Assembly: GCA_002205965.3 (NCBI GenBank)
Contig: NADL03000571.1
Coordinates: 310,001 to 374,000 of the forward strand
Length of the DNA stretch: 64,000 nucleotides
Source: Kappaphycus alvarezii
Taxonomy: Eukaryota; Rhodophyta; Florideophyceae; Gigartinales; Solieriaceae
Reading direction: 5' to 3'
Positions 43,939 to 54,939 of this stretch are shown here, one piece after another (position 1 is the stretch's first letter; each line of letters begins with the position of its first letter). The position numbers and the translations under genes are program-made. The notes below the pieces were generated by a model, which saw only the letters and a list, made by a program, of their open reading frames with translations, searched no databases and was not told the origin of the DNA.

Positions 43939-44710
43939 ATGGACGATCGCGGAGGCGGAGTTCGAATTGAAAAGCTCACCAACAATAATTTCCATGTTTG
44001 GAAGCAGAAGGTGCAGCTTCTTCTCGCCCTCCGGGAGCTTGATGACTACATTGTGGATGACCGCCTGAAGAATCCGATGACGGGGCTTTCAAATCATGGA
44101 CTCGGGCCGACCGCAAAGCACGGGCGCTCATCGGGTTGTCCCTTTCTGATGAGCACCTTGAGCATGTGCGCGCTGCGGCAACTGCAAAGGAGATGTGGAC
44201 TATTATTCTCAACACGTTTGAAAGGCACACACTCCTCAATAAGCTTGCGGCTCGACGCCGCTTTTACACCGCGGCTATGGACGGTAACGAGAGAGTTTTG
44301 CAGTATGTTAACCGTGTGACGCAGCTAGCAGCGACCCTGAAATCCATGGATGTGACTATTGATGACAAAGAGATAGCCATGGCTGTGCTTAATGGATTGC
44401 CACCTCGGTTCGACAATCTCATCGTTGCCTTGGATGCGCTCGGAAATGAGGACAGGGTGTTTACTTTGGAATTTGTGAAGAGCCGGTTGTTGCAGGAAGA
44501 GGAGCGTGCTCAAATGAGAGAGTCAAAAGGTACAAAATCCAATGCGGCGCTCATATCCAGTGCCCGTCCGAATGACTACGGAGGTAATGCTAGACAGCTG
44601 CACTGTACGAACTGCGGTCATTCCGGTCATACGGCTGACAGATGCTGGGGCAAAGATGTGAACGGTAAGCGCCCGGAAGCCGAGGGGCTATCGTCCACCT
44701 GGGTCTCGTA
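43939..44710 (+). CDS. Copia gag region
   Basis: This is the capsid/nucleocapsid region. It starts MDDRGGGVRIEKLTNNNFHV with the copia-typical 'L.G.N/NNF..W' start followed by WKQKVQLLLALRELDDYI. A middle block (VNRVTQLAATLKSMDVTIDD, AMAVLNGLPPRFDNLIVALD) is the UBN2-type gag domain, and one CCHC knuckle CTNCGHSGHTADRCW lies at about 44,610-44,654. It lies downstream of the long leader and is a fossil part of a broken element. Confidence 0.85.
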
Positions 44711-44859
44711 GTGGCAGAGATCTAATAGTCATCGAACGAGAAGAATCGCCCGAGAGGAGATCAGCAGGCGTTCGTAGGTGCAAATGTATTTGATTCGACT
44801 TATTCCCATCCTCAGCTGATAGTGAGGACAGCATAGATGAGAGTGAAATCGTTTGCCTA

Positions 44860-47800
44860 ATGTCACGAATTAAACAGGCCGGAATTTCGGCCGGAACTTC
44901 CTCCTGGTACGCGGATTCGGCATGTACTTCCCATATGACATACGATAGGAGTGTTTTCACGAGTTATACCGAATTCTCTGCAGCTTCAGTCGAAATGGGA
45001 ACTAAAGCCCGGGCTAGGATTGCTGGGCGAGGTGACGTGGAGCTGACCCTACTAGTGGATGGTTGTCGAAAGCGGTGCATTCTGCGAGATGTTGTCCACG
45101 TTCCTACTTTCGAATACTCTCTCATTTCTGTAGGCAAAGCGGACATAGAAGGGATCAAAACTGTATTTGAGAACAAATCTATGCAGATGACAAAGAATGG
45201 GAAAGTTGTGGCAACTGGAAAAATGCTGTGCGATAGCCTTCTTTATGCCATCGAAATAGTCCAAAGATACCGAATGATACCTTGTACTCTGCGAAAGTCA
45301 CCACACTCTCAACATGGCACGAGAGAATGGCTCATGTAAGCAAAGAGGGCATTGCATCCATGGTACGGAACAATGTTGTAGACGGCGTGCAGATCAGTGG
45401 CTCGAGTGCATCTGAAGTATGCACATCATGCGTTCATGGAAAGGCTCATCGTTCTGCAGTGCCGAAGAAACGTACGAGTGGTAGAGCTGAAGCAATATTA
45501 GATCTTGTTCACAGTGACGTTTGTGGACCATGGAGGTTTCTTCAGTTGGAGGAGCACGCTACTTTGTGACTTTCACGGACGATCACTCCTCCTGGGTTAC
45601 CGTCTACATGATGCAGCGAAATCAGAGGTTTTGATAAATATAAACTGTTCCAAGCTCGTAGCGAAGCCCATACTGGGCGCCGCATTGGTATTTTCGTTCA
45701 GATCGAGGTGGAGAATATATGTCCACTGCATTCAAGGACTATCTTGCTGCGTGCGGAACAAAACATGAGCTTAGTGCAGTGGAGTCACCTGAACAGAATG
45801 GTGTTTCTGAGCGGCTGAACCGAACTCTGATGGATCTGGTTCGGTCAATGCTACATGCAAAGAGTCTGCCAAAACAGTTCTGGGCCGAAGCTCTGGCGAC
45901 TGCTGTATACATTCGAAACAGAGTTACAACTCGCGCACTTCCAAGCCACACGACCCCGCATCATATCTGGTACGGGCGCAAGCCCAATTTGTCGCACCTT
46001 CGTACGTTCGGAAGTAAATGTTGGTACACCATCCCGGCAAGCCAGTTGAGTAAGCTCGACTACCGAGCACGGGAAGCAATTATGCTTGGATATGCGGAAG
46101 CCAGCAAAGCTTACAAACTGTGGGATCCTGAATTACACAAGGTAGTTGTTTCCAGAGATGTCAGATTCAGTGAGAGCGAAACCTGCACTCCGAAATAAAT
46201 GAAAACGAATCAGATGAGCGTCTTGCAATTAGCTCTGATGAGGATCTTGTAGGTCTCGGCGTTGAACAGGATGATCAAGTCCGGCTTCCTACACTGGACA
46301 CAGCCGAGATGGCTACAGCTTCGAGACAAGATATTCAGGGACAAAGCGATGACCAGGCTAATGCTGGAAACGACCCGACGGTCGCCGAAAACGTTGGTAT
46401 AGATAACGAAATCCCTGAGCCCCCTGATGTAATGTAGCTCCACGGAGATCTGAAAGGATTCGAAGGGCCCCAAATGCTTGGTGGAGGTCCAATATATCCT
46501 TGACACCTAATGACACGGCTCTCGTCACAAATGTTGTCAACATCTCGTACCGACACGCGGCGACAGGCCCGGACGCAGACTTTTGGAAGTCTGCCATCGA
46601 GTCCGAGCGAGACTCGATCATTCGGAACAAAACATGGAAGTTAGTCCCACGTTTGGAGGCCTCAAATATTCTGACTCCAAAATGGGTGTTTGCAATAAAA
46701 GATGCCCAGGACTCCAACGGTGGCTTTTCTCGAAAATCGAAGGCGCGTCTTGTCGCTCGTGGATTCCAACAGGTCAAAGGGGTAGATTATAATGAGACAT
46801 ACGCCCCTGTCGTGAAGCTCACGTCAATTCGGGTGCTTTTGGCACTTGTTGCGCATCAGGATCTGGAGCTGCATCAAATGGACGTTAAGACGGCATTTCT
46901 GAACGGTGATGTGGAAGAGGACGTGTACATGGAGCAGCCTGATGGGTTTAAAGACACCTCGAAACCGAATCATGTCTGCAAGTTTCTGAAGGCCTTGTAT
47001 GGTTTGAAACAGGCACATAGGCGGTGGCACCAGAAAATCGATGATTTTCTTGTTGATGGGCTCAAGTTCAAAAGTAGCACTAATGATCCCTGTGTTATGT
47101 AAAATTTGACCCAACCTCCGACTCAATCATGATTATCCTCCTGTATGTTGATGACTTGCTGCTTGCAGGAAACAACGTGGAGGCATTGCATGGATGAAGG
47201 GGGAGCTGAACCGCCGTTTTGAAATGAAAGATTTGGGAGAGGCGAAAATGGTTGTTGGCCTTGAAATTTCTCGCCGGAGATCCGAACGCTCCTTGTGTTT
47301 ATCCCAGCCACGGTTTGTAGACAGCGTTCTAGAGCGATTTGGAATGCAGAATTGTAGACCTGTTCCAACTCCTATGAATATTAACACTGACGAGTTGAAC
47401 GTGGATCGGTCGGGATATACGGGTAATGATGCTCGGACAGATGCTCCATACAGGAGCGCTATTGGAGCTCTCATGTATTTGTCTGTTGGAACACGACCTG
47501 ATATATCTTATGCGGTGGTAAACTTGCACGTTTTTGCGAGGAACCAAGAGAGAAGCATTGGTTAGCAGTAAAAAGAGTGTTAAGGTATCTTGCTGGGACC
47601 AAAGATTTAGGTCTTGTGTTCCAAGGGAATGCTGAGCTGGGCTTGTCTGCATATTGTGACTCGGATTGGGCCGGAGATGTGTCCGATCGCAAATCGACGA
47701 GTGGTTTCGTGTTTCGTATGGCTGGAAGTGGGGTAAGTTGGTGCTCGCGAAAGCAAACGGTTGTCGCAGCTTCGTCATGTGAGGCCGAATACATTTCGTT

Positions 47801-48095
47801 AACTGCAGCAAGTAAAGAGGCAATATGGCTGAGACGTGTCGTTCGGGATATCCTTGAAACCTGGACATCGCTGGGCGTGAAAGCACTTGGAATTGATCAT
47901 GCTACTACAATATACAGCGATAACCAGGGGGCTATGGAGCTCGCTCGAAACGAAGCACCAACAGACGCAACAAGCACATTGATATTGCATACCACTTTGT
48001 AAGAGATGCAGTTGTGCGTAAAGAGGTGGATTTGGTGTACGTGCCAACAAGTGAAAATGTTGCTGACGCCTTGACGAAACCACTAGGGCGAGTTC
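44860..48095 (+). CDS. Copia pol region: protease, integrase, RT, RNase H
   Basis: Protease: WYADSACTSHMTYDRSVF (about 44,908), with D-S-A replacing the usual D-S-G/T-like box, then VLRDVVHVP-like. Integrase: HERMAHVSKEGI...CTSCVHGKAHRSAVPKK (about 45,312-45,470), then SPEQNGVSERLNRTLMDLVR (about 45,787-45,846). RT: KWVFAIKDAQDSN, then QVKGVDYNETYAPVVKLTSI, HQMDVKTAFLNGDVEEDVYM and the catalytic YVDDLLLAG (about 47,144). RNase H: AYCDSDWAGDVSDRKSTSG (about 47,650), AASSCEAEYISLTAASKEAI, ending NVADALTKPLGR (about 48,058). All blocks are in canonical copia order. Fossil region with several breaks. Confidence 0.88.
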
Positions 48096-48168
48096 AGATG
48101 ACAAAACTTGTTAGAATGATTGTAATGGGTAGGAAGGGGGAGCATAAATTAATCTAAAAAACAATGTG

Positions 48169-48180
48169 ATCGAGGGGGAG
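48169..48180 (+). promoter_or_regulatory. Polypurine tract of the copia element
   Basis: GATCGAGGGGGAG lies directly before the 3' LTR, as required for plus-strand DNA priming. Confidence 0.8.
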
Positions 48181-49387
48181 TGTTGAAAAAGTGATAGAAT
48201 GCATGCGATCCCATGGTTTTTAGTTGCCACCTGGACACGTGTACACTTGTAGCATGAAAATGCGAGTTGCACCCTTCTTCTGTGTGCACACCTATGACAC
48301 GTGTAAAATGGGCCAAACCGAAAGTTGCCTGGGACGAAAGCCCATTTTCGGGCAACTCAAAATCACGGCGCATTTTGCCATTTTTCAAACCACTTGGTAT
48401 TCTGCCCTCTGATTGGCTGCTAGATACGCCTCCATACCACTCACATCGCTACAAGTGGCGATATCTGAGCTGATCATTGTGGAGCATTCTGACACTTGGC
48501 ATGTTATGGTTGGTTGATGGTTTGTCTCTCTTCTAGGCTCAAAATACTGTACCAGTGTGGCATACGTGTACTGTCTCCTCTCTGTCGTACGTGTACAGTA
48601 TTATAGGTGTCGTACGTGTACAAGTAAACAGTGGTTTCTATATTTATCCTATAGTTGCCTGGACTGGCTGCATACGGCTTACACTATACTCATTATACTG
48701 GCTGCGTACAAATCACTCTTGCACAAGTATGCAGCCAAAGTATGTTGATGCAGCCACGTTGCTTCTACAGTATTGCACGTATGGCACGTAAGGCTTAATT
48801 CACGTTGAATGGCCTGCATGAGATTTACGTACTGTTACGTAGCAAAGTGAGACAAGCCCGCCGAAAATTGTTTTCTACTCTCATGATATATTGAGTTCCC
48901 GCCTTTGGGTTTTGTTACAGGGCGAGAGATTACAGTTGCATAGGCGGGGTACGTAAGGCATAATTCACGGGTTGACTGTTTTATTATATGTTTACGTAAC
49001 AGAACGTGCATGGCTAGCATGAACGTAATGTTACTCACGTTTTGAATATTGGTAATTATGAATTTCCCGCGCATGCAAATGAGGGATTCTGAGGCATCTT
49101 GGCTTGGGTAGGCTATAGGATCAACAAAGATAGTACTGCAAATGTAGATTTTGCTACTTTCATTTTTGCTTTCACAAAGCCGAAGTGAGTACCGGCAAAC
49201 AGTATATAGTTGTAGTCTAATAGCTCATCCAAGTAAAGAAGAGGTACGGACTTGCCTTTGATTTCAACACCAACCTCACCCTTGCCGTTCTATCTCCTTT
49301 CTGTTTCCTTTCTCCACCTGCACTCCTTCCCTACATTCCTTTTCATTCTCTCTCCTCATCCCTCACCATCCCCTGTTTATTATATCA
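48181..49387 (+). repeat. 3' LTR of the copia element
   Basis: TGTTGAAAAAGTGATAGAAT to TTATATCA, collinear with the 5' LTR, including the 25-bp phased decamers. It is followed by target duplication AGTAC (49,388-49,392). Confidence 0.93.
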
Positions 49388-49534
49388 AGTACTCTATATT
49401 AGAGAGTCTAAAAATGAGGCCAAGTCATGAGGTACGACCTCGCAGGGCTGATGAGGGGCCAGGTATATCCTCACGCGTCATCGGACTCCGTCCCAAAATT
49501 CCAGAATCTGCAGAGATTATTTTTCCACACTAAG

Positions 49535-49570
49535 AGTAGAGGTTTAATTTTGAAAGATATGGCGGGTGGT
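49535..49570 (-). repeat. LINE-type tail motif
   Basis: AGTAGAGGTTTAATTTTGAA then AGATATGGC. A weak member of the recurring tail family. Confidence 0.35.
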
Positions 49571-49646
49571 AGCCGGCGTCTAGATATTTCAATATTTTGA
49601 TTCCAAGAATTGTACCATTTTCTTGCAGTGCCTCACGGAGGCGCAG

Positions 49647-49745
49647 ACCCGTTTCTGTTTTCTCCTTTCCTTCTCCCCAAACTCCGTTTAGATCCCCCAA
49701 CTAGAAGTGTCAGAAGACGAGTAAACTTCCCTGTCATTCCCCCTT
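49647..49745. repeat. ~100-bp dispersed repeat, copy 1
   Basis: AGACCCGTTTCTGTTTTCTC, then CCGTTTAGATCCCCCAACTA and GAAGTGTCAGA. Near-identical order at 50,077-50,177. A shorter inverted piece lies at 52,556-52,600. Confidence 0.75.
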
Positions 49746-50076
49746 TTCCTTGCAAACTCATTGATTACGGAATCCGACAAATCGCCTAACAGACAACTAT
49801 TCCAAAAAACATGAGCCATTCGTTTCAACGAATAAAACACAGTTCCACACGGCGTAAATCCTCTAATACGGTTGTCAATATGACACTGCTTGGAGGGTAG
49901 CACTCTGATAAGTTTACAGATCAAGGGGTTTGCCCAATCGGTATCCAGCCGAGCATTAGACCAAAAGTACAGTAATGAGGACTGTTCTCCTCAACGGAAC
50001 ACGGAGTTAATAGTCACTTCCGACACCCCTGTTTGTTGACAAGGCTTCGGTACCAGCCACTTTTTGGTTGGCGGAG

Positions 50077-50177
50077 ACCCGTTTCTGTTTTCTGCTTCCC
50101 TGTCTCCAGATTCCGTTTAGATTCCCCCAGCTAGAAGTGTCAGACGACAAAGTATACTACCCCATCATTCCCCCTCG
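50077..50177. repeat. ~100-bp dispersed repeat, copy 2
   Basis: AGACCCGTTTCTGTTTTCTG, then TTCCGTTTAGATTCCCCCAG and CTAGAAGTGTCAGACGAC. Direct orientation relative to copy 1. The intervening ~330 bp are unassigned. Confidence 0.75.
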
Positions 50178-51194
50178 TTGGCGGAAGTGCTTAGGTTTTC
50201 GTAATTTAGATCCTGGAACTTGGTATGAATGGAAGTATATGCAACTCTCATGTTTCTCGTAATTTGCAGTATACCAACCCCATTTGCATCCTGTCAGAAT
50301 GTAATCAAAGATAGTTGGTTTTATTTATGCTTATTGTTGCTATTACCGTCAGAACATTAGCCAGAGCAATAACTTTGAGGCACTCTCATTTTCTTTGATG
50401 TGACTTCCGATCCTGCCTGATCCAGACCAATGAATAGTTTATCATGCCTGAGTTCATGAACTCATTTATCAACTCATCCATGAAGTAAAATGATGAATTG
50501 TCGATTCATTCAATATGCTATCTTAAAGCAAATAAAGTTGTTTCTGACATACAATATGCGAAATAGGTAATGCTGCGTCTTCAAATGAAACGTACTAGGA
50601 ATGCCTCATGCCGTGATCTGTTTGAGTGCCTGCCTTGGTGACACAATCAGTTCATTAATAGAACCTCTGTTTGACAAACGATCTATTTGAGCACGATTGC
50701 ACTGTCTAGCTTCTGTCAGGGGACCCCTGGCACATCCAGCCACCAACGTCCACTTTCTAGCACTTTGATCATACCCTTGTCCACTGCCCTTTATTGTCAC
50801 TCTCTTTCGGTATAACTCAGAACAGTCACACGCATTGCTTTTAAGACACACGAACCCGAAGTCTGTCCCTCTTCTATAAAACCTCAGCACTCGCCAATGC
50901 AGTGGTTTTCCCATTCGTAAGCCATGGCATGGCAAATTTGCTCTTGATAGCTTGAATTACTGGTGTCACAATTCCTCAAAATATCTGGGGACTGCACCAA
51001 CCAATCATGATAAATTCAGAGCCATTGCACATGATGCTATTGTATCTCAAAACTGAAAATATTCAGGTAGAAGGAATTAGTCAGCAGCACTTTAGCCTAA
51101 ACAGCAGAGCGTTACCTCCTTTCCGACACGAAAAGCAAAAAATCCGAACTATCACACCATGCACGCGAGCCTATGGTATCCATATGACTCTCTT
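50178..51194. other. Unassigned region with one minus-strand frame
   Basis: The only frame over 100 codons is 50,606-50,935 (minus). It includes RVLFRFYRR-like and FVCLKSNACDCSELYRKRV stretches with clustered Cys. It is superficially like a FLYWCH/FAR1 zinc-binding segment, but I cannot support an assignment. Confidence 0.3.
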
Positions 51195-51713
51195 TCAGAG
51201 AATCGCAGATGCCAACGTTTTTTCATAGGGATTTCGACCGTGGGTAAAGGATCCTAGAACACCTTTTTTCCTGTGACTCACGGCAACTTGAACTGCGTTG
51301 CAATGAATCACGGCTTGGAGGATGGATTGTGCCAGGTATGTTCTCATAAATGCTGGTGGGGAGACAAAGACGGGGCATGACAGAGATAAGAGGATCATGT
51401 ATTGTCTGTCTTGGAGCTCTTGGTGCGAGGTTGGAAGTGGATGATGAGGAGTAGTTGGGGGACGAGGAATCGGAGCCCCTTCCTTTCTTCCGGTTTCGCA
51501 TTTAGCGATGATAGATGGAGGTAAGCGAGTGGATCGTGGTTCCGAGTGGGAATAGTGAGTGTTAAATATACGCTTGTATTGTGCGATGGAGAGGATTTTT
51601 GCCCAGACTAGAGTGTGCCCTGCATCCTTTGCTGATTGGAGAAAGTGGGGAGGATCTGTGACTTTCGCAATGCGGTGCAGTGGAGAAAGAACATGAAGCA
51701 GTTTGGTGGTCAA
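51195..51713 (-). CDS. Hypothetical open frame, 172 codons, unrecognised
   Basis: A minus-strand frame of 172 codons. It has a Pro-rich centre (APIPRPPTTPHHPLPTSHQE, about residues 85-104) and a more hydrophobic part after it. No known motif, signal peptide or membrane segment is clear. It could be a real small gene, a decayed transposon part or chance. There is no TATA box or Kozak-like context that decides. Nearest identified elements are the dispersed repeat at 50.1 kb and the LINE-A end at 52 kb. Confidence 0.25.
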   Translation of the reverse strand: MTTKLLHVLSPLHRIAKVTDPPHFLQSAKDAGHTLVWAKILSIAQYKRIFNTHYSHSEPRSTRLPPSIIAKCETGRKEGAPIPRPPTTPHHPLPTSHQELQDRQYMILLSLSCPVFVSPPAFMRTYLAQSILQAVIHCNAVQVAVSHRKKGVLGSFTHGRNPYEKTLASAIL

Positions 51714-51989
51714 AAGAAATCGAACAGTCCACAGCTACACCTGTGGATAAGAGCGGGATTTAATGGCCACGGTATAGCATTAGGATTATGACGTAAAAAG
51801 TGCAAATAGTGAATCTTAAATAGCGAGTCCTCCTCTTCCATGAATGTAGCACTACAATAAATGTCGAAAAGGTGCTCTGACTGCTGTAATGGTTGTGGGT
51901 CAATAATCAACGATTACTGTAGTATATTGTTGCTCCTACTCTCTTTCGGCTTAATTGGCTTCTATTTCCTGTTAGATAATGCCAACAAA

Positions 51990-52335
51990 GCGTGGTGGTA
52001 GATTTATTTGTCGTACAATGTCGCACAGAGGCGTGCGGAGGGTATTTATAAATTAACTACATTACTTGGAGACTAAACGCAAAACGGGTAACGAAGTCGC
52101 GGAGCTCCTGTTGAGGGGAGGAACCGCGACGGGAGGCAGCGAAGGAAGCAAGGCGGTGGAAAGACCGTTGCCGTCGTCGCCCAAGGCGCCATAGATATCA
52201 ATCCCGACGGGGGAGAGGGGGATATCGTTTTGGTTGCAGTAAGTGCTGTAATGACGATGTTTCTCGCGTTCTGCGAGTGTTGCGGCAGCACCGTCGGTAA
52301 CCGCAGTTGCCGAAATGTGGCGGCGTGCGGATTTT
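51990..52335 (-). mobile_element. Truncated LINE-A 3' end
   Basis: Nearly the same sequence as 6,440-6,790: TTTGTCGTACAATGTCGCAC to GGTGGTAGATT at the 3' side, with SPVGIDIYGALGDDG encoded on the minus strand at about 52,215-52,170. It lacks a ~40-bp GC-rich block present at 6.5 kb. The 5' truncation lies near 52,335. Confidence 0.8.
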
Positions 52336-52555
52336 GATACTGTATTACTGCTTGTGAGATAATTATTCATACGATGCCTTCGATGCCTTTGTCGACATAT
52401 GCGTAGGCACAACTGACAGCAATGATAATGCAGGAGGGTTTGAACATATGAGGCTTAATCTACGAGAGAAAGGGGGCACGATTGAGAATTCGAAGAAACA
52501 AAAAGTACGCGTCCTTATCCAAATTCCTTTCACCTGGTGGAAAGGTGGTTTGATT

Positions 52556-52600
52556 TTGATTACACTTCTAGCGGGGGGAATCTAAACAGAGTTTGCCTGC
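52556..52600. repeat. Dispersed repeat, inverted short copy 3
   Basis: CACTTCTAGCGGGGGGAATC then TAAACAGAG is the complement of the core of the repeats at 49.65 and 50.08 kb. Confidence 0.6.
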
Positions 52601-52744
52601 ATTTAATGCGCAACACATTTTCTAGAATCTCGAGTTCCCGCCGTTTTTTTTGAAATATCTATCTGCACGGCACGGTCATTGCCTATGAGTCCCAACACTT
52701 CAGTACAGTAGTATAACTGGACTCAAGCCCTTTTTCTAGCGTGA

Positions 52745-52835
52745 CGTGGGCACGCTGCTAACCGCACTTATGAATAACCTCTGCACGCTTCTCTGCAACA
52801 TTGTACAACCCATAAAGATTCACCACGACACGCAC
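52745..52835 (+). repeat. Short LINE-A tail
   Basis: CTAACCGCACTTATGAATAA, CTCTGCAACATTGTACAACC and ATAAAGATTCACCACGAC parallel the LINE-A 3' end (TATAAATACCCTCCGCAC..., GACATTGTACGACAAATAAA). Confidence 0.55.
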
Positions 52836-53340
52836 CCGCCGTACACAAATCGGAACATTCCCATCCTTCCTCACCTCCCCCATCCTCAAGGGGCACCCAC
52901 GTCGCCTCGCCTTGCGCTGGTTCCTACACTGGTTCCCGCATCACCCAGTCCCTACGACAACGCCCCACAGAACCGCTAACAGGACCATGCAACTCCTCCG
53001 GAACAACGCCATCACCGACAGCCAACTTAAACGACTAAGGGACCCCCTCATTGTACTATATACTCATCGTTAGCGGCCATTCCATTGCACCTCCCTACTA
53101 TCACTGACCCCAAAGTGCCGCCATGATATACACCTAAGTCCAACCGAACAAGATTCTCCGCATGCATTACAGTATTTCACCTGCAAGATTACCCGGACAA
53201 CATAGCCCACTAGGCGGCTTTTATTAGTCAGGAGTTTAAATAAATGTTCACCACACCGCCACAACGATACTGCCTAAGCTTACACTCACTCGCCTCAATC
53301 CAAAACAGAATGGCCTCACTTCAAGGGATAACATTACTTT
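52836..53340. other. Unassigned region
   Basis: No gene or repeat that I can support. Confidence 0.4.
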
Positions 53341-53344
53341 GCAA

Positions 53345-53735
53345 GGGGGAAAGGTTTGGGTGTTTTACTCTTGGAAGATATATCCGTTCTATCCCATTGT
53401 TTTCCATACAACCACAATCGACTCAAAAAGAGTATACCGACACAGTAATGGGGAAGGAACTACGCTCCCTAAACTGCTACCTTCAGGTTAGCCATCAAAC
53501 AGGCCGCATTGGACATGACGGCTGCTGCAGCGTCCCTTTGCATCACCCCACCCCTGAACCATTCCGTACGTCTCCAGTGCCCTCACTGTCACGTTCCTGC
53601 CGCGTCATTCAGCACTGCACATGCATGCGGGTACCACCATCCAATAGTGGAGATTGGCACAGGCACGAGCCTAACCCTAGCAGAGGTCGCGATAAAGGAT
53701 TAATATCTTCTCTGCTTTGCATTTTGCGCCGCATT
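53345..53735 (-). mobile_element. Truncated LINE-D 3' end
   Basis: In minus orientation it reads RLVPVPISTIGWW (about 53,680-53,640) and, before the stop, MSNAACLMANLKVAV (about 53,520-53,475). A UTR then ends in TATATCTTCCAAGAGTAAAA then CACCCAAACCTTTCCCCC at 53,345. The UTR is shared with 60,685-60,840 and 62,575-62,755. Confidence 0.65.
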
Positions 53736-54100
53736 TAGAGAGGACATCAGGTTGAAGGCACTCACTCTCCTTTTGGAGGGAGCGAGGGGATTCACGAATG
53801 TAACATCAAAAAAGTCGGTCCCTCCACTGCTTCCCATTGCCTGGATGTCTGGTCTCGTGCGGTGGAGACCATGGCGTGGCTCTACGGCAGAATGACGAGA
53901 ACCTCTTGCCAGGTCTTTTGCGAGATGATTTACTTGGCGATCATGTCGGTTGATCCTGTGGGCTCTGATAGGGGTACATCGTCGGGAGAAGAGAAACTTA
54001 GAAACATCTACCCCAAGAAGGAGGTGTTACGAGCGACAAAAGTGCTACCGTGGTATAATTGAACGAACAAAAAGAAATATTTATGGCAGAGAGATGAGAG

Positions 54101-54624
54101 GTGTCACGCTATTTGGCGCTCCAGTTGGAAGTGGCCGAATTGTGAATCCACAAGTCAGGGACGTCCGGGGTTATTGTTGATGGTTTTTGTCTTACTTGTC
54201 TTGCCCTTTTTTCCCATCCCCACCTTTCTCTGCAGGGTACCTATAGCCCCTCATCGGTCTACAAGCTCTTCCCAAACTAAGTGAAAACAAACGCAAACTA
54301 TTGACAAGCATTACACATTACTCAAGGACTCTAAAACCAGGAAAAACGCGACGCAAGAGAGGACAATACGAGAACCGATGGCTATAAAATGCGATACAGC
54401 CTGTGATACATCCAAGTCCAAGTGAGACTGTCCGAGCACAAGTGATGACCACAGAATTGTGGGTAACTGTCCGAGCACAAGCGATGACCAGAGAATCGTG
54501 GGTATCGCAATCCACGGCTTGACTTGAGCACGTAAAAGAGATGTTGGTAAAACTGATAATGTTGTACTGAAAGGAAATTGAATTCGTTTCACGAGACATG
54601 TAATTGCTTCATTCGAAAAGAGGG
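54101..54624. mobile_element. Unidentified ~525-bp insertion inside the short LTR
   Basis: It separates two collinear LTR parts. It contains a tandem pair of 39-bp units (54,427-54,465 and 54,466-54,504) and a GGCTATAAAATGC TATA-like box at about 54,378. No terminal repeats that I can define. Confidence 0.5.
54427..54504. repeat. Tandem duplication, 2 x 39 bp
   Basis: ACTGTCCGAGCACAAGTGAT then GACCACAGAATTGTGGGTA is repeated immediately with about three or four differences. Confidence 0.85.
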
Positions 54625-54939
54625 TACAACCAAGTATGCAAGGGGCAGGGTCTACAACTGATGGTCTGCGACCAGCGTAAAAAAAATGTTCCTCTGGTCT
54701 GAAGTTGACTCTCAACTTCCTACTACTCGGGACTTGGCTTAAAGTTCTCTGCCAATTTGCTTGACCTCTATATGAGGAAGCAGTTGACTCAGCTTGTATA
54801 GGCTTTTGGGTACCTCTAAAGTCGAACAAAACTACAGAAGTTACCAGGAAATACATACAAACAATTTGTGTGGATGATATACTCTAAACAAAAGATACTT
54901 AAGAAATTAAAAATCAATCAGGTCCTTGTATTTCCCATT

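Larger units (their letters stand above)
41288..49387 (+). mobile_element. Ty1/copia-type LTR retrotransposon (8.1 kb)
   Basis: LTRs of 1,190 and 1,207 bp begin TGTTGAAAAA and end TATCA. The perfect 5-bp target duplication AGTAC lies at 41,283-41,287 and 49,388-49,392. Order: 5' LTR, half-tRNA-type primer site, a leader of about 1.45 kb, gag, protease, integrase, RT, RNase H, polypurine tract, 3' LTR. Integrase before RT defines Ty1/copia order. The LTRs are about 97-98% alike by eye, so it is younger than the AT-rich graveyard but older than gypsy copy B. The coding region has several breaks (about five to eight). Confidence 0.95.
53966..54916 (-). repeat. Short LTR of diverged gypsy subfamily, split by an insertion
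   Basis: The LTR halves are 53,966-~54,100 and ~54,625-54,916, together about 430 bp, like the 432-bp LTR at 17.5 kb. The first half matches the end of the LTR (TGATAGGGGT in complement, GTGTTACGAGCGACAAAAGT). The second half contains the complement of the hairpins, TATA region and TGATTTTTAA start. The ~525 bp between them are not LTR. Confidence 0.75.
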
